A stretch of 64,000 bases of DNA from Variovorax sp. Sphag1AA (lineage in GTDB: Bacteria > Pseudomonadota > Gammaproteobacteria > Burkholderiales > Burkholderiaceae_C), in assembly GCF_014192575.1 (NCBI RefSeq), contig NZ_JACHYC010000004.1, positions 654,080 through 718,079 on the forward strand. The letters run 5' to 3'. The position numbers were made by a program, and so were the translations under genes. The notes under the pieces are model-generated. The model did no database searches. It was given only the letters and a program-made list of their open reading frames with translations, and was not told the DNA's origin. Below are positions 50,962 to 60,328 of this stretch, one piece after another. Positions within the stretch are counted from its first letter, which is position 1, and each line of letters begins with the position of its first letter.

Positions 50962-51872
50962 AGTACACCGGCCCGCTGCCTACGCACGGACGGTTCGACT
51001 ACGCACCGATCACCCGTCGCGCGGACCACGCGTGGCCCAACGGCGCGCGGCTGGCGGTGTACCTCGGCCTCAATCTGGAGCATTTCGCGTTCGGCGAAGG
51101 CATGGGCGCGTGCATCGGCCCCGCGTCGCCGCATCCGGACGTGCTGAACTTCTCGTGGCGCGAATACGGCAATCGCGTGGGCGCGTGGCGCTGCCTCGAG
51201 CTTTTCGACAGCTTCGGCATGGTCTGCGGGACGTTGCTGAACACCGCGCTGTACGACCACTGCCCTGACCTGGTCGCCGCCTCGGTCGCTCGCGGCGACG
51301 AGCTCATCGGTCACGGCCACAGCAATGCGGAGCGCCAGGGCGACATGGACGAAGCCGGCGAGGCAGCCCTGCTCGCACGATGCCGCACGCGGATGCTCGC
51401 GGAAAGCGGCAAGGCGCCTGCGGGCTGGTTGTCGCCGTGGATTTCGGAGAGCCACCTCACGCCCGACCTGCTCGCCGAGGCCGGCTACCGCTACACGCTG
51501 AACTGGTGCCACGACGACCAGCCGGTGCCGATGCGCACTCGCAGTGGCCGAACGCTGTGGTCAGTGCCCTATCCGCAGGAGCTGAACGACATCCCGATGA
51601 TCATCGCGCGGCAGATGGACGCCAAGGATTTCGCCCAGATGATCATCGACAACGCCGACGAGATGCTCGACCAGTCGCGCCGCCAGCCGCTGGTGATGGG
51701 CGTGGCGCTGCATCCGTACATCGTCGGCCAACCGTACCGCCTGCGACACCTGCGCCGCGCGCTGGCCCACCTTGCACGGCTGCGTGACGCGGGCGAGATC
51801 TGGCTCACCACACCCGGCGCGATCTGCGCGCACATGGCGACGGTCAGCAGTCCCGCCGCTGTGGCAAGCTAG
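50958..51872 (+). CDS. Polysaccharide deacetylase family protein (allantoinase PuuE-like)
   Basis: A 304-residue NodB-fold hydrolase of the cytoplasmic PuuE-like branch. It has no signal peptide. Visible blocks are LAVYLGLNLEHFAFGEG, ELIGHGHSNAERQGDM with metal-binding His residues, and LVMGVALHPYIVGQPYRL. This branch acts on small amide or cyclic compounds (for example allantoin) rather than polymers. Starting at the 4-bp overlap with the LysE gene it has full family length. Substrate uncertain. Confidence 0.82.
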   Translation: MKYTGPLPTHGRFDYAPITRRADHAWPNGARLAVYLGLNLEHFAFGEGMGACIGPASPHPDVLNFSWREYGNRVGAWRCLELFDSFGMVCGTLLNTALYDHCPDLVAASVARGDELIGHGHSNAERQGDMDEAGEAALLARCRTRMLAESGKAPAGWLSPWISESHLTPDLLAEAGYRYTLNWCHDDQPVPMRTRSGRTLWSVPYPQELNDIPMIIARQMDAKDFAQMIIDNADEMLDQSRRQPLVMGVALHPYIVGQPYRLRHLRRALAHLARLRDAGEIWLTTPGAICAHMATVSSPAAVAS

Positions 51873-51906
51873 CGCAGGCCGCTCGCGCGCGGCCGTGGCC
51901 GCCTTC

Positions 51907-54084
51907 ATGTCGTCATCCCGCCTGTCAGTCTCGTTCCTGCTGCCCGCGCTCGTCCTCGTGCTGGCGCAACGCGCGTGGGCGCTCGCCACCTTCGATGAAG
52001 TGCGACGCGATTTCCGTCCGTCCGACACCCTGGTGCTGGACCGCGACGGCCAGTTGCTGCAGCGCGTGCGGACCGATCCAGCGGTCCGCCGGGGCCAATG
52101 GATCGCCCTCGCCGACATCTCGCCCGCGCTGCGCACGGCGATGGTGATGAGCGAAGACAAGCGCTTCTACGAGCACAGCGGTGTCGATTGGCGCGCGGTG
52201 TCGGCGGCCGCCTGGGGCAATCTCTGGAACACGCGCACGCGCGGCGCCTCCACGATCACGATGCAGCTCGCGGGGCTGCTCGACGACGACTTGCGGCGCA
52301 GCGGCGGCGGCCGCAGCCTCGGCCAGAAACTCGGCCAGACGGTCGCGGCGCAGCGTCTGGAGCAAACCTGGCGCAAGGACCAGATCCTGGAGGCGTACCT
52401 CAACATCGTCCCGTTCCGGGGCGAGATCGTCGGCATCGATGCGCTCTCGCGCACGCTCTTCGGCAAGGCACCGCACGGCCTCGATGCGCGCGAGGCCGCC
52501 GTGGCAGCCGCGCTGGTGCGTGCGCCGAATGCGAAGCCGGCGGTGGTCGGACAGCGCGCCTGCGAGCTGATGCGGGCGATGGAGCCCGGAAGCCGGCCGG
52601 ATTGCGACGCCGTCGACATGTTCACCGCTGCCGCGTTGCAGCGGCGCGGCTTCGATGCGAGCGAAGGCATCGCACCGCACCTCGCGCGGCGCGCCATCGC
52701 AACGCGTACGGACAGCACGCATGGCGATGTCCGCACCACGCTGCGCGCACCGCTGCAACGCTTCGCGCTCGGCACCCTCCAAAGGCATCTGCGCGAGCTG
52801 CGCGGCCGCAATGTGGAAGACGGCGCGGTGGTGGTGCTCGACAACGCGAGCGGCGACGTGCTCGCGTGGATCGGCTCCTCGGGCACCCTGAGCCGCGCGG
52901 CGGAGGTCGACGGCGTGCTCGCCCAGCGGCAGCCCGGCTCCACGCTCAAACCCTTCCTCTACGCCGAAGCCTTCGCCGAGCGGCGCCTCACGGCGGCTTC
53001 GCTGCTCGACGATTCGTCCGCGCAGATCAACACCGCAAGCGGCCTCTACATCCCGCAGAACTACGACCGGCAGTTCAAGGGCTATGTCTCCGTGCGTACC
53101 GCGCTGGCAGCCTCGCTCAACGTGCCGGCGGTGCGAACCCTGGTCATGGTGTCGCCCGAAGCCTTCGCGCGGCAGCTGCGCGCGGCTGGACTGCCGCTGG
53201 CGCAGAGCGGCGACTACTACGGCTACAGCCTTGCGCTCGGCAGCGCGGAGGTGTCGCTTCTCGCGCTGACGAATGCGTATCGCACGCTGGCCAATGGCGG
53301 CTGCTTCGGCGAGACGCGCTATCTGCCGGGGCCGGCCACCCCGCAGGCTGCGGGCGCGCAGGCGATCGATCCGCGCGCGGCATTCATCGTGGGCGACATC
53401 CTGAGCGATACGAACGCACGCGCCCGCACTTTCGGGCTGGACAGCGTGCTCGGCACGCGCTTCTGGACCGCCGCGAAGACCGGCACCAGCAAGGACATGC
53501 GCGACAACTGGGCGATCGGCTGGTCGCAGCGCTACACCGTCGGTGTGTGGGTCGGCAATGCGAGTGGCGCGCCGATGTGGGACGTCAGCGGAACCAGCGG
53601 CGCCGCGCCGGTCTGGGCCGAGGTGATGGGCTTCCTGCATCGCGGCGTGCCGAGTCGCGCGCCAGCACCACCCAATGGCGTGGTGCAGAAGCAGGTTCGC
53701 TTCGGTGACGAGCTCGAAGCGGCGCGCAGCGAATGGTTCATCGCGGGCACGGAGCAGGCTGTATTCACGATCGCGCCGGACGCAACTGCGGCGTCGGCGC
53801 CACGCATCACCTCACCGGCAGACGGAACCATCATCGCGATCGATCCGGACATCCCGCCCGGCAGCCAGCGCGTTCGCTTCGATGCCGACGGCCGCGCGCT
53901 GCAATGGCGAATCGACGGCAAGGCCTTCGCGCGGGGCAACACCGCGCAGTGGCTGCCCTGGCCGGGGCGACACCTGATCGAGCTCGTCGACGCGCAAGGC
54001 CAGGTGGCCGACAGCATCCGCCTCGAAGTGCGCGGTGCGGGTGTAGCGACACGGGCCAAGGCCACGAAGAACGCCAGCCGCTGA
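51907..54084 (+). CDS. pbpC: Penicillin-binding protein 1C
   Basis: A bifunctional peptidoglycan synthase of 725 residues. After an N-terminal signal anchor (about 7-25) comes a GT51 glycosyltransferase domain with the catalytic Glu83 in MSEDKRFYEHSG, followed by GASTITMQLAGLL. The transpeptidase domain has S345-TLK, an SLN motif and KTGTSKDMRDNWAIG. A PBP1C-type C-terminal domain (from about 610) ends the protein. The ATG at 51907 follows the deacetylase stop by 34 bp. PbpC is normally encoded beside the alpha-2-macroglobulin; the two are split here. Confidence 0.94.
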   Translation: MSSSRLSVSFLLPALVLVLAQRAWALATFDEVRRDFRPSDTLVLDRDGQLLQRVRTDPAVRRGQWIALADISPALRTAMVMSEDKRFYEHSGVDWRAVSAAAWGNLWNTRTRGASTITMQLAGLLDDDLRRSGGGRSLGQKLGQTVAAQRLEQTWRKDQILEAYLNIVPFRGEIVGIDALSRTLFGKAPHGLDAREAAVAAALVRAPNAKPAVVGQRACELMRAMEPGSRPDCDAVDMFTAAALQRRGFDASEGIAPHLARRAIATRTDSTHGDVRTTLRAPLQRFALGTLQRHLRELRGRNVEDGAVVVLDNASGDVLAWIGSSGTLSRAAEVDGVLAQRQPGSTLKPFLYAEAFAERRLTAASLLDDSSAQINTASGLYIPQNYDRQFKGYVSVRTALAASLNVPAVRTLVMVSPEAFARQLRAAGLPLAQSGDYYGYSLALGSAEVSLLALTNAYRTLANGGCFGETRYLPGPATPQAAGAQAIDPRAAFIVGDILSDTNARARTFGLDSVLGTRFWTAAKTGTSKDMRDNWAIGWSQRYTVGVWVGNASGAPMWDVSGTSGAAPVWAEVMGFLHRGVPSRAPAPPNGVVQKQVRFGDELEAARSEWFIAGTEQAVFTIAPDATAASAPRITSPADGTIIAIDPDIPPGSQRVRFDADGRALQWRIDGKAFARGNTAQWLPWPGRHLIELVDAQGQVADSIRLEVRGAGVATRAKATKNASR

Positions 54085-54394
54085 TCTGTGCAAGTGGGCG
54101 GTTTCGTCCGACGACTGTCAGCGCGGACCGACGCCGCCGAACCCCCGAATGGCGGACAGCGTCTGCGTCCGCCAGCCCACGGCGACCGGGGCAGGATGCC
54201 GCTGGAGCCGATGACCCCCGAGCGCTATAACTTTTCTAACAGTCGCCATCACACCAAGGGGGTGCGAGATGTTGATAACGATGAGAACCGTGCCGAAACG
54301 GCAGGACCCGCAAGTCGTCATCGAGTGGATTCGCGCATGCATCTGGGCGAGCGTCGAGGGCTGGCCCTTCTGCCCGCTCAAGTAGATGAGCTGC
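54085..54394. other. Intergenic region between pbpC and the ketopantoate reductase gene
   Basis: This 310-bp stretch follows pbpC and precedes the 3' end of a leftward gene. The longer open frames in it on both strands have no recognisable domain. The only candidate gene is the short frame at 54269-54385, listed separately. No terminator with a T tract was found, although two transcription units converge here. Confidence 0.5.
54269..54385 (+). CDS. Possible small protein (38 codons)
   Basis: A short frame starting MLITMRTVPKRQ and ending EGWPFCPLK, preceded by GGGGGTG about 4 bp before the ATG and by a TATAAC sequence some 45 bp upstream. The composition (Trp, Cys, Arg) is protein-like but I recognise no family. 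It may be chance; the call needs conservation evidence. Confidence 0.25.
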   Translation: MLITMRTVPKRQDPQVVIEWIRACIWASVEGWPFCPLK

Positions 54395-55327
54395 CTAAGC
54401 CGGCGTCGACTCTCGCGCCCTGCGCGCTTCGTAGGCCTTGAGGTGCGCATGCGCGACGCGCAGCAGCGACAACGAATCGCTCGCGCCACCACGTCGCAGC
54501 AGGTCGCCGACGATGTGATCCGCTTCGATGGGGCTCCCGCGTTCGATGTCCTTGAACATCGAGGCCGTCATGAGTGAACCGGGTGTGGTAACGACCGCAC
54601 GTGCCCTTTCGATGGCCACGGGCCGCAATGCAAAGCCATTGCGGGCGGCGATGGCGGCGCATTCGTCGACCATGCCAACGCAGAGATCCGTCGCGCCGGC
54701 TCGCACGATGTCGCCAACCGCCGCGCGCATCAGACAGGTCATGCTGGCCGCCGAAGCGATCAGCACCCATTTCTCCCACATGTCCTGAAGGATGTTGTCC
54801 GAGGCGACGGCATCGAAACGCGCCTTGCCGCAGGCAGCTTCCAGTGCACTCATGCGCGCGGAACGCGTCCCGTCCAGTTCGCCGTAGGTCAATCCGTGCG
54901 TGTCGTTGAGATGCAGCACAGCGCCCCGCTCGTCGAGCACTGCCGAGATCATGCAAAGCCCGCCGAGGATTCGCTCCTTGCCGAAGCGCTGCGCGAGATC
55001 GTCGAGATGCCGCAAGCCGTTGAGCACCGGCAGGATCGCCGTGCCCGGGCCCACGGCGGGCGCGAACGACTCCATGGTCTCCGCGAGGTCGTAAGCCTTG
55101 CAGCCGACGATCACCACGTCGTAGGGCCCCGCGATGTCCGCGCTTTGCACCGATGGCGGCGAAGGCAGGTGGAGATTTCCGTGCGGGCTCTTGATCACCA
55201 GCCCGGTCTTCGCGAGCTGTGCTGCGCGGCGGGGGCGCAGCAAGAAAGTGACGTCTTCGCCCGCATCGAGCAGCCTGCCGCCGAAATATCCGCCGAGCGC
55301 ACCCGCGCCCACCACCAGGAATCGCAT
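54395..55327 (-). CDS. 2-dehydropantoate 2-reductase family protein (PanE/ApbA-like)
   Basis: A 310-residue NADPH-dependent ketoacid reductase. The N-terminal Rossmann motif is VVGAGALGGYFGG, with VGCKAYDL and PVLNGLRHLD following. The C-terminal helical domain contains the catalytic Lys region (WEKWVLIASAASMT) and RGSPIEADHIVG. It might make pantoate for CoA synthesis, but several paralogs of this family reduce other 2-ketoacids. It is 16 bp downstream of the lactate permease gene, which makes a role on a lactate- or pyruvate-related ketoacid possible. Confidence 0.87.
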   Translation of the reverse strand: MRFLVVGAGALGGYFGGRLLDAGEDVTFLLRPRRAAQLAKTGLVIKSPHGNLHLPSPPSVQSADIAGPYDVVIVGCKAYDLAETMESFAPAVGPGTAILPVLNGLRHLDDLAQRFGKERILGGLCMISAVLDERGAVLHLNDTHGLTYGELDGTRSARMSALEAACGKARFDAVASDNILQDMWEKWVLIASAASMTCLMRAAVGDIVRAGATDLCVGMVDECAAIAARNGFALRPVAIERARAVVTTPGSLMTASMFKDIERGSPIEADHIVGDLLRRGGASDSLSLLRVAHAHLKAYEARRARESTPA

Positions 55328-55343
55328 CGTTGCCTTCCGTCTC

Positions 55344-57011
55344 CTATTTGACGACCATCATTGTGAACGGCCAGACGTAGGCTTGCAGGGTCACGAAGAT
55401 ACCGACGAGCGATGCCAGCGCGATGGAATGGAAGAACACGTAGCGCAGGATGTCGCCCTCGTGGTTGAACCACCGCGTGGCGGTGGATGCGACCACGATC
55501 GACTGCGCATCGATCATCTTGCCCATCACGCCGCCCGAGCTGTTGGCAGCGCCCATGAGGTTTGGCGAGAGACCCAGCTGGTCGGCCGCAACCTTCTGCA
55601 TGCCACCGAAGAGCACGTTCGATGCAGTGTCCGAACCAGTGAGCGCCACGCCGAGCCAGCCCATCAGGGTGCCGAAGAACGGATAGAGCACGCCAGTGTT
55701 GGCGAATGCGAGGCCCAGCGTGCTGTCGAGGCCCGAGTAGCGCGTGAGCGTGCCGAGCGCCAGCATCAGCGCGATGGTGAGCAGCGAATACTTCACCAGG
55801 TTGAGCGTGCGGCCGTAGGCGACGACGAGCTGCCCGACGCTGTACTTGGCGACCAGGCCGCCCACGATGGCCGCCAGCAGGATGCCGGTGCCCGTGGCCG
55901 ACAGCAGCGTAAAGGCATAGACCGCGCCTTCCTTGGTCGGCCCCGGGACGACCGGCGGCATCTTCTCGACAAGGTTGTGCAGTCCGCCGATCGGGAAGTT
56001 CGGCGCGAAGAGGCCGTTGAGCCAGGTCTTGACCGGCGGCAGGCCCCAGATGAACACGAAGACGGTCATGATCGCCCAGGGCGTCCATGCGCGCACCAGC
56101 TCGGCCTGCGAATGAGGCGTGCGCTTGGCTGTAGCGGTGGCTGCCGGCGTGCCGCTATCGTCTTCGTGCCCCTTGAGCGATACCGAACGCCAGATGTTGC
56201 GGGGCTGCCAGACGCGCAGGAAGAGGATCAGCGACACCATCGAGACGATGGCCGCGATGATGTCCACGAGCTCCGGCCCGATGAAGTTCGAGACAAGGAA
56301 CTGCGGGATGGCGAACGAGACGCCGGTCACCAGGATGGCGGGCCAGATCTCCATCATGCCCTTGCGGCCCGCGAAGGCCCAGATCAGCCAGAAGGGCACC
56401 AGCAGCGAGAAGAACGGCAACTGGCGGCCGATCATCGCGGTGACCTCCATCAGGTCATAGCCATGCACCTTGGCAAGCGTGATGACCGGGGTGCCCAGCG
56501 CGCCGAACGCGACCGGCGCGGTGTTGGCGATCAGCGAAAGGCCCGAAGCCGCCAGCGGCGAGAAGCCGAGGCCAATGAGAATCGCGGCCGTCACGGCCAC
56601 CGGTGTGCCAAAGCCGGCTGCGCCCTCGAAGAACGCGCCGAAGGCAAAGGCGATCAGCAGCAGCTGGAGACGGCGGTCCTCCGTGATGTCGGAGAGCGAG
56701 TCCTGCAGCACCTTGAAGCTGCCGTTCTGCTCGGCAAGCTGCTGCAGGAAGATGATGTTCAGGACGATCCAGCCGATGGGCAAGAGGCCCGTCAGACCAC
56801 CCAGGAAGGCCGCGCGGCCCGCGAGGCCGGCAGGCATGCCGAAGGCGACGATGGCAATGATCAGCGCGCTGATCAGGCCCAGCCCTGCGGCGATGTGCGC
56901 CTTCATGTGGAGGAAGCCGAGACACACCAGCATCACGACGACCGGGATGGCCGCGAGTGCCGTGGAGAGCACCATGTTCCCGAACGGGTTGTAGACCTGT
57001 TGCCATGTCAT
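55344..57011 (-). CDS. lldP: L-lactate permease
   Basis: A 555-residue symporter of the LctP family with about 13 membrane helices. Recognisable blocks are TWQQVYNPFGNMVLSTALAA, FGAFFEGAAGFGTPVAVTAA and NLMGAANSSGGVMGKMIDAQS. It takes up lactate (and often glycolate) with protons. It is divergent from the lactate dehydrogenase gene, with 94 bp between starts, and co-directional with the PanE-like gene. No LldR-type regulator is in the window. Confidence 0.94.
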   Translation of the reverse strand: MTWQQVYNPFGNMVLSTALAAIPVVVMLVCLGFLHMKAHIAAGLGLISALIIAIVAFGMPAGLAGRAAFLGGLTGLLPIGWIVLNIIFLQQLAEQNGSFKVLQDSLSDITEDRRLQLLLIAFAFGAFFEGAAGFGTPVAVTAAILIGLGFSPLAASGLSLIANTAPVAFGALGTPVITLAKVHGYDLMEVTAMIGRQLPFFSLLVPFWLIWAFAGRKGMMEIWPAILVTGVSFAIPQFLVSNFIGPELVDIIAAIVSMVSLILFLRVWQPRNIWRSVSLKGHEDDSGTPAATATAKRTPHSQAELVRAWTPWAIMTVFVFIWGLPPVKTWLNGLFAPNFPIGGLHNLVEKMPPVVPGPTKEGAVYAFTLLSATGTGILLAAIVGGLVAKYSVGQLVVAYGRTLNLVKYSLLTIALMLALGTLTRYSGLDSTLGLAFANTGVLYPFFGTLMGWLGVALTGSDTASNVLFGGMQKVAADQLGLSPNLMGAANSSGGVMGKMIDAQSIVVASTATRWFNHEGDILRYVFFHSIALASLVGIFVTLQAYVWPFTMMVVK

Positions 57012-57105
57012 AGATGTCCGCCTTTTGTTGTCTGGAGTTGGTCGGAAGAGGCGCTGCGGATAATAGGCACCGCGTAAAGATCAGACAACCTAGGAGCCAC
57101 CCCCA

Positions 57106-58263
57106 GTGCCAGACCTCTCCAAGATCACGAACATCGAAGACCTGCGAGCCATTGCCGAACGCCGCGTGCCGCGCATGTTCTATGACTACGCCGACTCGGG
57201 AGCCTGGACCGAAGGCACCTACCGGTCCAACGAAGAGGACTTCCAGAAGATCAAGCTTCGGCAGCGCGTCGCGGTCAACATGGAAGGCCGTTCGACCCGC
57301 ACCACGATGATCGGCGAGGAAGTCGCAATGCCCGTGGCCATCGCGCCCACGGGGCTCACCGGCATGCAGCATGCGGACGGCGAGATCCTCGGCGCACGCG
57401 CTGCGAAGGCCTTCGGCGTTCCCTTCACGTTGTCGACGATGAGCATCTGCTCGCTCGAAGACATCGCGGAGGGCACGGACCGCCATCCCTTCTGGTTCCA
57501 GCTGTACGTGATGCGCGACCGCGAGTTCATCGAGGCGCTGATCGAACGTGCGAAGGCCGCGAACGTCTCCGCGCTCCAGCTCACGCTCGACCTGCAGATC
57601 CTCGGCCAGCGCCACAAGGACATCAAGAACGGCCTGACCGCGCCACCCAAGCCCACGCTGAAGAACCTCATGAACCTCGCGACCAAGCCGCGCTGGTGCA
57701 TGGGCATGCTGGGCACCAAGCGCCGCACCTTCGGCAACATCGCAGGCCACGCGAAGGGCGTGAAGGACTTGTCTTCGCTGTCGTCGTGGACCGCCGAGCA
57801 GTTCGACCCCACCCTGAGTTGGGCGGACGTCGAATGGATCAAGAAGCTCTGGGGCGGCAAGCTGATCCTGAAGGGCATCATGGATGTGGAGGACGCGCGC
57901 CTCGCGGCCTCCAGCGGTGCGGATGCGCTGATCGTCTCCAACCACGGCGGACGGCAACTCGACGGAGCGCCCTCTTCCATCGCAGCACTACCGGCGATCG
58001 CCGAGGCGGTTGGCACCGAGATCGAAGTGTGGATGGACGGCGGCATCCGCAGCGGACAAGACGTGCTCAAGGCGCGTGCGCTCGGTGCGCGTGGCGTGCT
58101 CATCGGCCGCAGCTTCCTCTATGGGCTCGGCGCCTTCGGTGAAGCCGGCGTGACGCGCGCACTGCAGATCATCCACAAGGAACTCGACATCACCATGGCC
58201 TTCTGCGGCCGCACGCACGTGGACGAGGTCGACTCGAGCATCCTGCTGCCCGGCACTTTCTGA
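57106..58263 (+). CDS. lldD: FMN-dependent L-lactate dehydrogenase
   Basis: Oxidises L-lactate to pyruvate and passes electrons to the respiratory chain. The 385-residue TIM-barrel flavoprotein has RVPRMFYDYADSGAWTEGTY at the N-terminus, IAPTGLTGMQH, the catalytic SNHGGRQLDGAPS near residue 280 and GGIRSGQDVLKARALGARGVLIGR for FMN phosphate binding. Other alpha-hydroxy-acid oxidases share these, but the divergent lactate permease supports lactate. A short GGAG-type site precedes the ATG. Confidence 0.92.
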   Translation: MPDLSKITNIEDLRAIAERRVPRMFYDYADSGAWTEGTYRSNEEDFQKIKLRQRVAVNMEGRSTRTTMIGEEVAMPVAIAPTGLTGMQHADGEILGARAAKAFGVPFTLSTMSICSLEDIAEGTDRHPFWFQLYVMRDREFIEALIERAKAANVSALQLTLDLQILGQRHKDIKNGLTAPPKPTLKNLMNLATKPRWCMGMLGTKRRTFGNIAGHAKGVKDLSSLSSWTAEQFDPTLSWADVEWIKKLWGGKLILKGIMDVEDARLAASSGADALIVSNHGGRQLDGAPSSIAALPAIAEAVGTEIEVWMDGGIRSGQDVLKARALGARGVLIGRSFLYGLGAFGEAGVTRALQIIHKELDITMAFCGRTHVDEVDSSILLPGTF

Positions 58264-58352
58264 TCAGGGTTACGGCGGCGGCTGACAACGCCTGCTCGTG
58301 CTGTGGGGCAAACTAGGGATTGCCCTAACAACACATAGAGAGGCGCCCTTTC

Positions 58353-59690
58353 ATGAGCTCCGTCACATCCAGCGCGGGGTCGACCACCATCGACTCCGCG
58401 AACTCTCCACGCGCCTACACCAGCGAAGAAAAACGACATCGCATCTTTGCGATCATGGCGGCGTCGTCGGGCAACCTCGTCGAGTGGTTCGACTTCTACG
58501 TTTATGCGTTCAGCGCGCTGTACTTCGCGCCTTCGTTCTTTCCGAAGTCGGATCCGACGGCCCAGCTCCTGAACACCGCGGGCGTGTTCGCAGCCGGCTT
58601 CTTGATGCGTCCCATCGGCGGATGGCTCTTCGGCCGCGTCGCCGACCGGTATGGCCGCAGGACTTCGATGCTGATCTCGGTGACGATGATGTGTGCCGGG
58701 TCGCTCGCGATCGCATCCCTTCCCACCTACGCGGCCATCGGCGCGTGGGCGCCGTTCCTTCTGTTGATCTGCCGGCTCTTCCAGGGCCTGTCGGTAGGCG
58801 GCGAATATGGAACTACCGCAACCTACATGAGCGAGGTCGCGCTCCGCGGACAGCGCGGCTTCTTCTCGTCCTTCCAGTACGTCACGCTGATCGGCGGGCA
58901 GTTGCTCGCGGTGCTGGTGATCGTGATCCTTGAACAGCTCCTGAGCGAAGCCGAACTCAAGGCCTGGGGATGGCGCATCCCCTTCGTGATCGGTGCGATT
59001 GCCGCGGTCGTGGCGCTGTTCCTGCGTCGCACGCTTCATGAGACCCAGACGGAAGCGTCGCGGACCAACAAGGAAGCGGGCACGCTGTCGGGCATCTTCC
59101 GCCATCACAAGGCAGCGTTCTTCACCGTGCTGGGCTACACGGCCGGCGGTTCGCTGATCTTCTACACCTTCACCACGTACATGCAGAAGTACCTGGTCAA
59201 CACCGTGGGCCTGCCGATCAAGACCACGAGCTACGTGATGACGTTCGCTCTCTTCGTCTACATGTGCATTCAACCGGTGTTCGGCGCGCTGTCGGACCGC
59301 ATCGGGCGGCGCAACAACATGCTGCTGTTCGGGGGTCTCGGCGCGCTGTGCACCGTGCCGATCCTCACCGCACTCCAGAGTGTCTCCAGTCCGATGGTGG
59401 CCTTCGTCCTGATCATCCTGGCGCTGGCGATCGTGAGCTTCTATACATCGATCAGCGGCATCGTGAAGGCCGAGATGTTCCCGCCCGAAGTGCGCGCGCT
59501 CGGTGTCGGGCTGGCGTATGCGGTCGCGAATGCGCTGTTCGGTGGGTCAGCCGAATATGTGGCGCTGGGGCTCAAGTCGATCGGCCACGAGACTGCGTTC
59601 TACTGGTACGTCACGGCCATGATGGTGATCGCGTTCCTGGTGAGCCTGCGGCTGCCTCGGCAGGCAAGCTACCTGCACCACGATCATTGA
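58353..59690 (+). CDS. MFS transporter, metabolite:H+ symporter type
   Basis: A 445-residue twelve-helix transporter. It has the MHS-family hallmarks: ASSGNLVEWFDFYVYAFSALYFA near the start, MRPIGGWLFGRVADRYGRR between helices 2 and 3, and RLFQGLSVGGEYGTTATYMSE. Relatives carry alpha-ketoglutarate, dicarboxylates or other organic acids with protons. It follows the lactate dehydrogenase gene by 89 bp. An organic-acid substrate is likely but not shown. Confidence 0.9.
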   Translation: MSSVTSSAGSTTIDSANSPRAYTSEEKRHRIFAIMAASSGNLVEWFDFYVYAFSALYFAPSFFPKSDPTAQLLNTAGVFAAGFLMRPIGGWLFGRVADRYGRRTSMLISVTMMCAGSLAIASLPTYAAIGAWAPFLLLICRLFQGLSVGGEYGTTATYMSEVALRGQRGFFSSFQYVTLIGGQLLAVLVIVILEQLLSEAELKAWGWRIPFVIGAIAAVVALFLRRTLHETQTEASRTNKEAGTLSGIFRHHKAAFFTVLGYTAGGSLIFYTFTTYMQKYLVNTVGLPIKTTSYVMTFALFVYMCIQPVFGALSDRIGRRNNMLLFGGLGALCTVPILTALQSVSSPMVAFVLIILALAIVSFYTSISGIVKAEMFPPEVRALGVGLAYAVANALFGGSAEYVALGLKSIGHETAFYWYVTAMMVIAFLVSLRLPRQASYLHHDH

Positions 59691-59696
59691 GCGGAG

Positions 59697-60266
59697 TCAG
59701 GTCTCGGCTTCCCAAAGCCTTGGATAGCGGCTGACGAAGCCATCGCCGGTGATCTCCAGCAGCTCGGCATAGTCGAAGCGCGGCGAGGTGTACCAGTAGC
59801 CTGATTCGCCCCGCCGCTCGTAGCGTTGACTGAGTTCGACCAGGCTGCCGCTGTCCAGATCGAGCCACGCAGCAGGCGCATCGGCCGCCTCGCCTTCGGC
59901 GAGGTGCAGGCGCCGCAGCGGCAGCAGATTCGTTGCCGGCGTAAAGCCCAGGTCGAGATCGACGCAGTGTCCGAGGTCGGGCACGGGTGAATCGTTGAGC
60001 TTCCATGCCCCGTGCGCGTCATGCACGATGGAAAAGTCGATCTGCTCATTGCCGAGCCAGCCGCGCACCGTGCTCCACTGGGTGTGCCAGGCCCGATCGC
60101 AGCGCACCCGGTAGTGCAGTTGCGCAATGCGGCCGTCGTCATGCCGAAAGCCCGCCGCGCCATCGATCTGCCAGTTTTCGCCGTTGCGGTCGAGGCGACA
60201 GACGTCGTGCCCCGGAGCATCGAGGCGGCGCCAGAGCATGAAAGCGACGGGCTGCATACGACGCAT
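59697..60266 (-). CDS. Putative glycolipid-binding domain protein
   Basis: A 189-residue soluble beta-rich protein matching the family labelled putative glycolipid-binding (PF06475-type): FMLWRRLDAPGHDVCRL, LHYRVRCDRAWHTQW, the central LPLRRLHLAEGEAADAPAAWL, and a C-terminal YWYTSPRFDYAELLEI. Its biological role is unknown. The start at 60266 is chosen (an ATG three codons later is equally possible); the frame upstream overlaps the dinB leader. It converges on the transporter gene with a 6-bp gap. Confidence 0.82.
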   Translation of the reverse strand: MRRMQPVAFMLWRRLDAPGHDVCRLDRNGENWQIDGAAGFRHDDGRIAQLHYRVRCDRAWHTQWSTVRGWLGNEQIDFSIVHDAHGAWKLNDSPVPDLGHCVDLDLGFTPATNLLPLRRLHLAEGEAADAPAAWLDLDSGSLVELSQRYERRGESGYWYTSPRFDYAELLEITGDGFVSRYPRLWEAET

Positions 60267-60328
60267 GATGGCACTGGGTACCCGCTGTGCGCAACCCTGG
60301 GCAACCAACCAGCAGTAGCGCGACGAAA

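Noticed and set aside
54085..54268. Search for a tRNA or terminator after pbpC
   Set aside because: No cloverleaf-compatible arms with an anticodon loop and no stem followed by a T tract were found.
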